This document shows positions 21,401-30,300 of a stretch of 64,000 nt of DNA, piece after piece. Position numbers and translations under genes: made by a program. The notes beneath the pieces were generated by a model that saw nothing but the letters and a program-made list of their open reading frames with translations, was not told the origin of the DNA and searched no databases. Source of the DNA: Endomicrobiaceae bacterium (GTDB lineage: Bacteria; Elusimicrobiota; Endomicrobiia; Endomicrobiales; Endomicrobiaceae); the NCBI GenBank assembly GCA_028690485.1, contig JAQVBD010000006.1, positions 1-64,000 on the forward strand, written 5' to 3'. How positions within the stretch are numbered: the stretch's first letter is position 1; every line of letters begins with the position of its first letter.

Positions 21401-24295
21401 GGTATACAAGTATTAACATCAATTAAGGAAATGAATCCTGATATTTATAAAAGTTCAGGACTTAATAATATTGATTTAGACAAATTGGTGGAATATGTTG
21501 AGAATAATTTCAGTGTAAAAGTTACACATAATGGCGTTGTATATAATAATTTATACAGATGGAGCAATGAAAGTTCAAGTCCTGTCAGTTTTGAGTGGAC
21601 GATGCAGATGGCGGTATCATATAACTTGTTAGGTAATTCAGAAAAAGCGAATGCTATATTGTCAGATGTAAAAGCATATTCAAAGGCTTTGGGTTTTGAA
21701 GATGATATTCCATATACTGATGTAAATAATACTACTAATTACAAAAATTATGGATGGGATGTTTTTGTTGTCCCTTCATTATGTACAACTGTAGGGCAGG
21801 CAATGCAAATAGAATTTGGCAGTTTCTTTTTCCCGATAACGAAAATAGAAAATGTTGATTATACGGCATCAGAATATGATGGTAACAATATATTTATAAA
21901 AAATGAAGGAATTAATTGGAGAACATATTCTTCAGCTCAAATGGTAAATATGGAAAATTTTAAAGAGATTACATTCAAAATAAAGCTTCTAAATAATGAG
22001 AATATAAAAGAAATAATACAATTCCAATTTCTTCCGGGGAATAAAGGAGATGGTTCAGATTATGGAGTTCAACAAAAAGATTATTATTTTGATTCCGATG
22101 GAAATTTAACTGTAACAATTACAAAAGAAGATTTTCTTGAAAATTCTATATATGATATTGATTTTAAATCTATAAAGCTGATTGTTATAGCTGGCAAAGC
22201 ATCTTTTGGACGTGAAATAAACAGTAAAAGTTTGAACTTAGATATTATGGAAGTAAATATTGTTTATAATGATGGTACGACAAAAGAAGTTTTACAAGTG
22301 CCGGACAATAAAACTGACACTTCTGGCAGTACCGAACAACAAAGTTCTTCTCCTAGTTCAATTCTCCCTTCAACTTTAGGGGCAATAAATAAACTTATAG
22401 AGCAAGGTAAAGTTTCAACGAAAAGTATTTTGAGAGAAATATTAAATAAAGAAACAAAATTTTCAATATTACATCCGATAAAATTTGTTTTTGAACACAA
22501 AACACAATCAGGCAAAAAAGGTGCCGCCGCAGTTATATATTCAGCAGCTATTGCAATATTTGTAATGTTTAATGTTTTGTTATTAACGACATTGCCATTG
22601 ATTGTAATAACAGTAATTAGTTTGATAGTTGGTTTATTAGCAAATATAACAACACACACAATAATAGATTATTTCTATTTAAAATCAACAGGATTACAAG
22701 AATCAATAAGACTTTATGGCTCTAATGTATCTTTGTTAGAAAATGGGCAAGTCAATGTAGCTGATTTTGAAAAATCAGTTCCAATGTATGTAATAAATGA
22801 TAAACCATCAAATTATAAAGAATTTGATTTTAAACCAATATCAGTTAAGTTTAAATCAAAAGACGGGAATAATGTAAAAGGCTGGTTAGGTAGATATCAA
22901 GGCGCATCAGTTTTGTTTGTAGATGGAGCTAATTATGAAGATATAGTTAACAATTTTAGACAAACAAGACAGTTTAATATATCAAATAATAGAATTAGTT
23001 CAAATATAGACATAATAGAAGTAGATTTAAATAATCCAAATGCAGAAATGACATATTCTAAGAGCGGAAATCCATTAATAGGAATTAATACTGTAAAGAC
23101 AAATAATATTATTGATATACAAAAAGAAATGGCATTATTGAGTAACAAGAAAGTAGAGGCTATAACAATTAATCAAAATATAGCAGTATTTATTGATGAT
23201 GATATAAATAATATAACATCATATAATGATTTGCTATCGTCAATAGATTTATATATAAAAAATGATAATTTAGGAGTAGATTCTAAAATATTGTTTACCG
23301 ATAAATATATTGATAAAATTTTGCAACTAATAAGAGAAGAAGTATCAAAAGAAATAACATCAGAACAAGAAATAGATAATTTAGTCACAGATAAATTTAT
23401 AGAAATTATTCAAGCAAGCAAAAATAAAAATAAAAACATTTCAGTTGTATTTGAACAAGCAGATACAAATACGGATTTAAAGAAGTATTTTAAGTATGGA
23501 ATTTTTTCTTATGTTGTTAATGGCAAATATATAGATACTGTAGCAGGAACGGATGTTAATACAAAGATCATTACAAATTTAGACCAAGTACAAGGTTTTG
23601 ACGGATCAATATCTATAATAAAAGTAAGCTCATTTAAAGATGAAATTGCAAGTTCATCAGGGATATTTACATTTTTAAATTCTGCAATGAATATAAAAGA
23701 AATGTTAGAAAAAAGGAATATAGATTTTATAATACAAGTAGCAAAGAATTTTGATTTCAATCAAATGCCAGAGATATCAAATGATATTATCATTGGAATA
23801 ATAAAATCTGAGGATATTAATAAATATAGTGTTTTATCAAAATATATAAATGATACAAGTTCAATTTCAATGTATTATAACGGTTTAAAAAATGACAAAG
23901 AAAAAGAAATTTTTGTTAAAACTATTTTAGAAAGAATGTTAGCAGTTAATTTGTTAAGAGCAAATGAAGCATATAACGGATTAAAAGACCATAGATTAGA
24001 AGAAATATTGGCAAAAGCGCTTTTAATTAAATATCAAAATAATATTGATCCTAATATTAGATATACAGATGGTTTTAGTATAGATGATACAATAATGGCA
24101 TCAGAGGTTGAACAAAAACTATTAGAAAGAATATTGGTATTGACAGATGAAGCATTTAATAAAAATACTCCACAGGCTATAAATGAAATCATAGAAATAT
24201 TACCTTTGTATGCAGATAGAAATACAGAACTTAGAACATCAAAGGTAGAAGTTATGAATGTTCAAAATATTAGAGGTATTTTGAGTGCAGCTTAG
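18443..24295 (+). CDS. Giant secreted/lipid-anchored multidomain protein, ChaN-like plus (alpha/alpha)-barrel domain
   Basis: It starts at TTG, with AGGTGG ten bases upstream, and encodes 1950 aa. An N-terminal signal-like helix (residues 8-32) is followed by a domain with IQDLHCDYGVQKN, VEGG and, about 390 residues later, VAGGYHTVGV and ITPS. This resembles the ChaN/TraB/EreA-type fold and is shared with the third giant gene. Around residue 735-752 there is an internal signal-like helix ending in a lipobox (LSSTACS). Next is an (alpha/alpha)-barrel-like domain (about 20750-21830; GEVIWVGIA, WVSTEHILDV, CAWGIQ), recalling sugar-active six-hairpin enzymes, then a jelly-roll-like domain (21840-22270) that may bind carbohydrate. 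Two or three membrane helices (about 22530-22670) and a helical C-terminal part ending RGILSAA complete it. Function is unknown; I infer polysaccharide handling at the envelope. Confidence 0.75.
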   Translation: MLKINKQQIKKMCAIITATCFSITIVSNNILGSTQIDTQNVKDNYFLSQNSINTKSIVSEKYGKVTSFNDANSDTVVINIQDLHCDYGVQKNISALIKELNKQNFVQNVYVEGGVGNIDTGFLSNLNVDYKERILENLLKMGSLTGAEYYSIINNKEGFLKGVENKDLHRENIARLVNVLNNKSKNLKYLSKINSEIDFLKAKNLSSNNKKFNKLISKYEQGKITQDQYFRYLISYLKESKISINKYPNLSIYLGLSQDSKGLDFNKVTNQLEKIVQTIKSTVSYEEYTRFLKMTDNMSNVQTLKGSIEAFCNVENIVLKNKYPDLYSFLSLRNKVVNFNPIELVKEERELVDVVRTYLSEDKVDLEVAYLSDFQKYFSGYLTTNLTAAQWRYFQIGINKFKELYAKYSISNDVAKLNKEFEQLNKFYEINTYRNEIFVENMHLGSKNQIQNEQEKRSPFEILQNAKNIVILVAGGYHTVGVNKILNEKNISNITITPSVLNSTEQSKQNYEFIAKQQSIQGQTIALGLLANATQKEQIQQIVQSLFLGQKLDGINISILVEQLNQVFDQKIKIKNLIEENKLEFTLEDGNVYKIDINQDISRLVNEQEVKEMPSSVLTQVTDEKLKDITNLVLRTTFNMGQEIFAPQIYQISKEVCVFMVENKWYLGNGAIWNIANSQYNGQNLDGVEPVIYEYMPETMQSALLEKEQNNNLNTSAKKDKQSFGQIVQKTMRTIVLPLLLIFIMLSSTACSIFTDQNDPTSQVQIGQTITLTDSEKQFQENIEEQLEDYYAGNGGYKSFIYEDMSSENQSVLSFDQRLALQKLQNLYDQSLVALSYMQMGEIDEAEKVLTAINGNKVLYKSNLEDIQSTGEVIWVGIAAEQYKILTGSDKFDDLIARVDKFLYSVSVQGGGYVGQKGNALWVSTEHILDVIAYYNLKTVYDSSDETKQKLTESSQYLYNNLYIESEGRFRRGFEDNNSVLDTCAWGIQVLTSIKEMNPDIYKSSGLNNIDLDKLVEYVENNFSVKVTHNGVVYNNLYRWSNESSSPVSFEWTMQMAVSYNLLGNSEKANAILSDVKAYSKALGFEDDIPYTDVNNTTNYKNYGWDVFVVPSLCTTVGQAMQIEFGSFFFPITKIENVDYTASEYDGNNIFIKNEGINWRTYSSAQMVNMENFKEITFKIKLLNNENIKEIIQFQFLPGNKGDGSDYGVQQKDYYFDSDGNLTVTITKEDFLENSIYDIDFKSIKLIVIAGKASFGREINSKSLNLDIMEVNIVYNDGTTKEVLQVPDNKTDTSGSTEQQSSSPSSILPSTLGAINKLIEQGKVSTKSILREILNKETKFSILHPIKFVFEHKTQSGKKGAAAVIYSAAIAIFVMFNVLLLTTLPLIVITVISLIVGLLANITTHTIIDYFYLKSTGLQESIRLYGSNVSLLENGQVNVADFEKSVPMYVINDKPSNYKEFDFKPISVKFKSKDGNNVKGWLGRYQGASVLFVDGANYEDIVNNFRQTRQFNISNNRISSNIDIIEVDLNNPNAEMTYSKSGNPLIGINTVKTNNIIDIQKEMALLSNKKVEAITINQNIAVFIDDDINNITSYNDLLSSIDLYIKNDNLGVDSKILFTDKYIDKILQLIREEVSKEITSEQEIDNLVTDKFIEIIQASKNKNKNISVVFEQADTNTDLKKYFKYGIFSYVVNGKYIDTVAGTDVNTKIITNLDQVQGFDGSISIIKVSSFKDEIASSSGIFTFLNSAMNIKEMLEKRNIDFIIQVAKNFDFNQMPEISNDIIIGIIKSEDINKYSVLSKYINDTSSISMYYNGLKNDKEKEIFVKTILERMLAVNLLRANEAYNGLKDHRLEEILAKALLIKYQNNIDPNIRYTDGFSIDDTIMASEVEQKLLERILVLTDEAFNKNTPQAINEIIEILPLYADRNTELRTSKVEVMNVQNIRGILSAA

Positions 24296-24322
24296 AAGAT
24301 ATTAATAAAAGAAAGGTTCTTG

Positions 24323-24366
24323 ATTTGGATGGGGAGATTAAAACATTTTCCCATCCAAATTTTTAT
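24323..24366 (+). terminator. Intrinsic terminator after giant gene 2
   Basis: An 11-bp perfect stem (atttggatggg at 24323-24333 / cccatccaaat at 24350-24360) is followed directly by a T-rich run. It separates the giant gene from the ftsH-like promoter. Confidence 0.85.
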
Positions 24367-24394
24367 TTGATAATAGTGATAAATATACTATAAT
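24367..24394 (+). promoter_or_regulatory. Sigma70-type promoter of the ftsH-like operon
   Basis: TTGATA (24367-24372), a 16-base spacer and TATAAT (24389-24394). The expected start near 24401 leaves a leader of about 30 bases with AGGGGCG just before the ATG at 24432. Confidence 0.75.
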
Positions 24395-24431
24395 ATAAAA
24401 AGTATATTTAATAATTTTTAAGGGGCGATTA

Positions 24432-26096
24432 ATGAGGAAACTTAGAATATTTTTTATGGATAATTGGGGAAAGATATTAGTAACAGTATCAATACTTCTT
24501 TTGATATTGCTTACTTTATGGGGACTTAGCAAACTTGAGTCATTTTATAGAAATATGACCGTTGCAACATTACCAATGCAGATACTTATTGGTGGTATGC
24601 ATGCAATGGTTTTTGTTGGAGCATATTTGTTTTTTATGAAAGGTGGTTTCGGTAAGATAACAAAGAAAAGTATTAAAGCTTCTGATATTAATGTTAAATT
24701 TAGTGATGTTATAGGTCTTGATGGTGCGAAAAGAGAGGCTATGGAAGTTGTTCAACTTATAAAAGATGGTGCAAGAGTTAAAAAAATTGGTGGTAAAATA
24801 GTTAAAGGTATTATTCTTATGGGCCCTCCTGGATGTGGGAAAACATTGCTTGCCAAAGCAATTGCAACAGAATCAAAGATGCCTTTTTTATCAATATCCG
24901 GAAGTGAATTTGTAGAAGTTTTTGTCGGAGTCGGAGCTTCAAGAGTCAGACAATTGTTTCAAAAAGCAAGGAAACTGGCTTATGCAGAGGGAGCTTGTAT
25001 TGTTTTTATAGATGAAATTGAGGTTATAGGTAGAGGTAGAACTTTTTCATATATGGGTGGAGGGGAAGAAACAAATAGCACTCAAAATCAATTGCTTGTT
25101 GAACTTGATGGTCTTGATAGTAAAAGACATAATATAGTTGTTATTGGTGCTACTAATGCCAATGAAAGTGTTATGGATAAAGCTCTCTTAAGACCGGGAC
25201 GATTTGACAGAAAAATATATATCAATTTGCCTAATCTTAAAGAAAGAGAAGAATTATTTAAATTTTATCTTAAAAAAGTTAAAGCTGATCCAAATATAGA
25301 TGTTGTAAAGTTAGCTAAAAAAGCTGTTTATAAATCACCGGCTGAAATTGAAAATATAATAAAAGAATCTGCACTTATAGCTACAAGAAATAATAAAGAT
25401 ATTATTGATATAGATGATATATCAGATGCAATTGATAGAATAGATTTAGGTTTGGAAAGTCATATTTGTATGACTGACAAAGAAAAAGAAATGACAGCAT
25501 ATCATGAAGCAGGTCATGCAACAACATTATATTTTTTACATCCGACAGATGATGTTTTTAAAGCTACAATAAAATCCAGAGGAGATGCTTTAGGCTTAGT
25601 TTCTCACAATCCTAAAGAAGAATTGCATACACAAAATAAAGAAAAATTAATAGCAGATATTATTGTTAGTTTAGCAGGATATAGTTCTGAAAAAATAAAA
25701 TATGGTACAACTTCAACAGGTGTATCCTCTGATTTTAAGAAGGCAATGGCAATAGCTAATGCAATGGTATGGCAATTTGGAATGGGAGAAGAAGGCTTTA
25801 TAGGTGATTTTACAGTTATTCCAAAAGAAAATATGTCTTCCAGTTTAAAAGAAAAATTAAATCAGCAAACAATGAAAATTTTAGATTCTTGTTTAAAAGC
25901 TGTAAATGATTGTTTAACTGACCAATGGGTTATCGTTGATGAAATGGCAAAAGCATTGGTTGAAAGAGAAGAACTTGATTATGATGATATAGATGAAATT
26001 TTTGCAAAATATGGTAAAAACAAAGATAAGTCTTATATTAATACTAACATTTCTCAAAAGGATGCTGCCAAACAGTTGGAAACACCAAATGCTTAA
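24432..26096 (+). CDS. ftsH: FtsH-family membrane AAA+ zinc protease, short periplasmic loop
   Basis: This ATP-dependent protease extracts and degrades membrane and cytosolic substrates. It has two N-terminal membrane helices (residues about 17-34 and 51-67), Walker A GPPGCGKT (131-138), Walker B FIDEIE, an arginine-finger region with LLRPGRFDR, and the peptidase motif HEAGH (358-362). An Asp (SSDFKKA) stands where the third zinc ligand is expected. At 554 aa it is shorter than typical FtsH (about 600-650), mainly because the loop between the membrane helices is only about 17 residues instead of 70 or more, and because the C-terminus is short. It may therefore be a specialised paralogue rather than the housekeeping copy. 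The ATG follows AGGGGCG. The lipoprotein gene downstream overlaps its end by 8 bases, so the two are co-translated. Confidence 0.9.
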   Translation: MRKLRIFFMDNWGKILVTVSILLLILLTLWGLSKLESFYRNMTVATLPMQILIGGMHAMVFVGAYLFFMKGGFGKITKKSIKASDINVKFSDVIGLDGAKREAMEVVQLIKDGARVKKIGGKIVKGIILMGPPGCGKTLLAKAIATESKMPFLSISGSEFVEVFVGVGASRVRQLFQKARKLAYAEGACIVFIDEIEVIGRGRTFSYMGGGEETNSTQNQLLVELDGLDSKRHNIVVIGATNANESVMDKALLRPGRFDRKIYINLPNLKEREELFKFYLKKVKADPNIDVVKLAKKAVYKSPAEIENIIKESALIATRNNKDIIDIDDISDAIDRIDLGLESHICMTDKEKEMTAYHEAGHATTLYFLHPTDDVFKATIKSRGDALGLVSHNPKEELHTQNKEKLIADIIVSLAGYSSEKIKYGTTSTGVSSDFKKAMAIANAMVWQFGMGEEGFIGDFTVIPKENMSSSLKEKLNQQTMKILDSCLKAVNDCLTDQWVIVDEMAKALVEREELDYDDIDEIFAKYGKNKDKSYINTNISQKDAAKQLETPNA

Positions 26097-26865
26097 ATTG
26101 TTTTTTTATTGTTTTTTTATTGTTTTTTTATTTTCTTCTTGTACTCCTAGTTATCCAAAAGAGACATTGCTTACAGATATAAAAAAACTTGTGAAAAAGG
26201 AGTCCGGTCAAGATTGTGAATTGTCAAAGATAAACGATACGATTTATCTTGATATGCAAACGGAAGGACTTACTTCAACAAACACTAAAGTTGTGAATGA
26301 GGCAATAGTAAATTTGCAAAATGCAGTTTTTGCTATAACAAGGGTTGCTTTAAGCTCAGATGCTGATATAAAAATAATGGTAATTACAGCCCATGATCCT
26401 AATTATAATATTGCTTTAAGAATGTTTCAGAATATAGATGATGTCAAAAGCTATTTTTATCAGCGGATTTCAAGAGGGGATTACGAACAGAGGCAATTGT
26501 TGGAATTTGAAGGTCCTGAAACAGCAGAAATATCAGTTATGGATAGGCATCATATTACAGAAGAAGAGTATGTTGCAAGGCTTGTTATTTCTCAAATCAA
26601 TATGATTGGACGAAAAAATCAAGTGCTAGGTCCTTTGATATCTACATTAGGATTACGATATGGATATATAAAATATGGAAATATTTATATTTTATCTAAA
26701 AAATCTAACAATGTTGGAACAGAGGATTTGTTGAAAAAAATTATATTTGATGAAGTTGTGAAAAATTTGCAAAAATACAAGCTTTTTGCAATAAAATCAG
26801 TTATAATATTAGATAGCAAAGGCTCTATTGTTTTTGAAGTTCCTATTGATATAAATAAAAGGTAA
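26089..26865 (+). CDS. Predicted lipoprotein of unknown function
   Basis: I do not recognise the family. The start at 26089 is chosen because it gives a compact lipoprotein signal ([18 protein letters not shown], cysteine at residue 18) and overlaps the ftsH-like stop by 8 bases; a longer open frame upstream lies inside ftsH. The 258-aa product has a mixed alpha/beta body with a KIMVITAHDPNYN stretch and a histidine pair (DRHHITEEEY), and no membrane segment after the signal. It is encoded between an inner-membrane protease and a small secreted protein, so it may be an envelope cofactor or substrate adaptor of that protease; this is inference from position only. Confidence 0.75.
   Translation: MLKLFFYCFFIVFLFSSCTPSYPKETLLTDIKKLVKKESGQDCELSKINDTIYLDMQTEGLTSTNTKVVNEAIVNLQNAVFAITRVALSSDADIKIMVITAHDPNYNIALRMFQNIDDVKSYFYQRISRGDYEQRQLLEFEGPETAEISVMDRHHITEEEYVARLVISQINMIGRKNQVLGPLISTLGLRYGYIKYGNIYILSKKSNNVGTEDLLKKIIFDEVVKNLQKYKLFAIKSVIILDSKGSIVFEVPIDINKR
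26098..26131 (+). repeat. Three 11-bp ATTGTTTTTTT direct repeats in a signal-peptide coding region
   Basis: The unit attgttttttt occurs three times head to tail and encodes the hydrophobic core of the lipoprotein signal peptide. Each unit has a run of seven T, so both polymerase slippage and gain or loss of an 11-bp unit would shift the frame. Confidence 0.8.
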
Positions 26866-26867
26866 AT

Positions 26868-27329
26868 ATGAAAAGAATATTAATCTGTTTTATTATTTCT
26901 TTACTTTTTTTTAATTTATCTGCAAGTTTGTTTGCAAAAACTTTGCAGTCTAATTGTAATATAAATAATTTTGATTTTGATAAATTTTCTATTGAGCAAG
27001 TTCAAAAAACATTTTCATCAACATTAGCTGACGGATCAACTGCACAAAAGACACAACAGCAATCAGAAAATCATAATTTTTATTTTTGTGACATGAATTT
27101 TTGTTTACAGTCTATTAATAATAATCAAATAGATACTGTTAAATTAAATAATTTATTTAATAGTATTAGTATTGCTGAGGATTCTTTAAAGATCTTTCTG
27201 TATGATTTTAATTTTGTTTTACTTCAAAGAGGTTTGACGGTATATAGGGTTAATTTAAATTCATATATATCAAAAATTGTACCAAATGATGATTATATTA
27301 TTGCCAAAAATGAAAATATTAAAGACTGA
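26868..27329 (+). CDS. Small predicted exported protein
   Basis: Function is not recognised. It encodes 153 aa. An N-terminal signal peptide is clear: KR, then a hydrophobic core (ILICFIISLLFFNL), and a cleavage-like SLFA-K site near residue 24. The mature part is Asn-, Gln- and Ser-rich, with three or so cysteines (NCNI, YFCDMNFC) that could pair outside the cytoplasm. It starts two bases after the lipoprotein gene, so it belongs to the ftsH-like operon and ends it: its stop codon lies inside the terminator stem at 27321-27352. Confidence 0.65.
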   Translation: MKRILICFIISLLFFNLSASLFAKTLQSNCNINNFDFDKFSIEQVQKTFSSTLADGSTAQKTQQQSENHNFYFCDMNFCLQSINNNQIDTVKLNNLFNSISIAEDSLKIFLYDFNFVLLQRGLTVYRVNLNSYISKIVPNDDYIIAKNENIKD

Positions 27330-27352
27330 CAATGTTTTGTCAGTCTTTTTAT
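27321..27352 (+). terminator. Intrinsic terminator of the ftsH-like operon
   Basis: A perfect 12-bp stem (aaagactgacaa / ttgtcagtcttt) with a TGTT loop, followed by T's. The stem overlaps the stop codon of the small exported protein. The next gene starts only 14 bases further on, so read-through could feed it. Confidence 0.9.
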
Positions 27353-27365
27353 TTTGGAGGATAGC

Positions 27366-30300
27366 ATGATAATAGTGAAAAAAATTCTTTCGGTTGTTAT
27401 ATCATTTTCTTTATTTGTAACACTTCTGCCAATAAATTTATTATCCGCTTCAATAACTCCAAATTTTTATAATTTCAATAGTTTTGGCAAAATTACCTCT
27501 GCTAATTTTTATGATACAGATACAATAGTTATTAATATACAGGATTTACATAACAATAAAGAAGTACAGGAAAATACTTATAAGTTTCTCACATCATTAA
27601 ACAATCGATATAAAAATATAGAAGTTTATATTGAAGGTGCTTCAAAAAATGTTGAATTTAGTAATTTTATAAAATCAGTTGGTAAAGATAATGCTAACGA
27701 ATTTATTGAAGCATTGTATGAAAAATCAAATATTACCGGAGCAGAATATTTTGGATATAAAAATAATAAAACTTTAAATCCTATAGAACAAAAAGATATA
27801 TATGAAAATGGTATAAATCAAATTGCTACTTTGATACAGAACAAAAGCACTATTGAACAATTGTTAAGGTTTAAGTATTTGAATGTAAAAAAACTCTCTA
27901 ATAAATATCTTACAGGCAATCAAAAAAAAGTTCTAAGATTATATAATAAGTATATAGACAAAAAAATAACATCAGCAGAGTTTTATAAGAAGATTACAGC
28001 CGAACTTGAAAGAGCAAATATAAACCCTAGCAAATATGTTAATTCGACTCTTTATAAGACTATTCTTGCTGAAAGTATAAAAACAGATCAAAACAAAGTA
28101 AAAAAACAATTACAACATTTACTTTCAACATTAAAAGGAACAATCCCTTTTCAAGAATATTCAAATTTAATTAAAGAATCTGATAATTTTTTTAATATCG
28201 ATGTTGTTTTTTCATATATTAATGCAAAAATTAGTCCGGAAGATAAATATAAAAAATATCCTGATTTGTTTAGATTGATTAAATTAAAAGAGATGGCATC
28301 TTTAATAGAACCATTAGATTTGGTTCATGAAGAAAAAGAGATGGTTAGTGATGTTTTATTATCATACTCTAAATATTCTGCAAATAAAGATATCGTTTTT
28401 TTAAATATGTTTCTTCCAATATATAGAAATTTGTTAATGGCAAATATTAGCTTTAACGAATATGAATACTATAAGAATAATATTCGTTTATTTTATAAAT
28501 TATATTCTAAATATATACAAAATGATGATTTTTTTGAACTATATAAATATTCAACTACAGCTGAGAGTTTTAATAATTTAAATATTGAAAGAAATAATTT
28601 ATTTGCAAAAACTTTACTAGAAGATAATAAAAATGTTTCAACAAAAAGTAATAAGATATTTGGCAGGTATGCAAATATAAATGCAATATTGAATTCACTT
28701 CCAAAAGCAAAGAAAATCAAAGTTATTGTCGCGGGCGGATTTCACACATCTGGTGTAAATTATCTTTTAGATAATAACAAAGTTTCATATATCACAATAA
28801 CTCCTAACATAAAAAGTGAAGATGATCAATATGAACAACATTATCTTGATTCTATTTTAATACAGGCAGAAGTCGATAAGAATGCAATAGCCGGTGAACC
28901 TTTGCTTGAACAAAAAGCCCCTTTATTTTCTAGTAATTTAGCATCAGTTCTTAAAAATTATAGAAATGCAGGGTATAGTTGGGAAAAGATATCAACATAT
29001 ATCAATAATATTATTAAGGCAAATAATTTTCAAGATTCAATAGAATTTGTTGTTTCGGATAATGGGGCAATGTTTAAAGTTGATAGTGACGGTGGAAAAT
29101 ATCAAATTGAATATAATAACGGTGAAATTTCTATAAATAAATATAATAATAACAACAATAGTAAACAATCAACAGCACTTGGAAAAAATATAAAGTTGCT
29201 TATTAAAGAAGCTTTAAATCTTTCTTCAGTATCACGTATGTTGGGTATTTCAGTGAGAGATGAAATAGAAAAAATAAGTAACAATGAAAATGTAAATGAA
29301 AATCAAGCTGCAGCAGATTTATTAAGAAAACATAATATTTTGCTTCCAGAGTTTGCCGATAAGTTTTTTGCTTCTTTATTTAGAGTTTCTGCTAAAGTGA
29401 AATCTAACGAACGCTTAAAAAAATTGCTGGCTGATGTTCTTCGCGATTCTGGTCAGGAAGAATTTAAAGATGCAAAAATTGTTGTAGGAACTTCCCCTAA
29501 ACTTGTAGGTGCAAAAGCTGACGGATACGGAGGGACGCAGGATTACGGGTGTTTGGTCTATGTCTCACGGGAAATGGATGGTAAAGGTATTTATCATGCG
29601 AAAGAATTTTTTATAGCAGATGTTTTAATACAAAAACTGGAAGGTAGAAATGATGATGAAATTTTAGGTTTTTTTGAAGCATTGCTTAACCATGAAAGGC
29701 TTGAATCAATTGCTTTGCAGGGAGAAAGTGATATTTTTAATTCATATATTAAAATTAATAATAAATCGAAAAATACTGGAACTTTTCATGAATTTGTAAA
29801 TTCAACGAATTTTAACGATTTTCTGAAAGAACAGGGGTATTCTCAGGAACATTACGCTGTTCAGGTAGAATTATTGGATATTTTGGATAAAATTATTCAG
29901 GAAATAAATGACAGCAATTCTGAATATTCAAATGTTATTTCTGTAAGCGAATTAGCCGAAAAGAAAGATTATTCTTCGGATAAAATCAGGGACTTTTTAA
30001 ACGTCAGAATAGGAGTTCAGGAAGTTACCAGACAATATATCAATGAACTTGCAGATAAAATCATAAAACAGATTGAAAAAGAGCAAAGAATCCAAATAAA
30101 TAAAAATTCAGATATAAAAAAAGTATCGGAAGTATTGGATGAATATGTTATTGCTTACAGACAGTCTGACGGCGAAAGATATATGAGAGATATAGCCGAT
30201 TCTGTGAAAAGCAGACTTGAAAATTTAATAATACATCGTATGGAGCTTGACCAGACTTCAGAAAACGCTAAAAATATAAAAATAAAAATAACAATAATCC

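Noticed and set aside
20637-24295. A separate lipoprotein gene starting at the internal Met before the lipobox
   Set aside because: No ribosome site precedes the ATG at 20637 and the upstream frame is continuous; kept as a fusion or processing question.
27354-27365. TTG at 27354 as the start of giant gene 3
   Set aside because: It overlaps the GGAGG ribosome site that serves the ATG at 27366, and the ATG gives a cleaner signal peptide.
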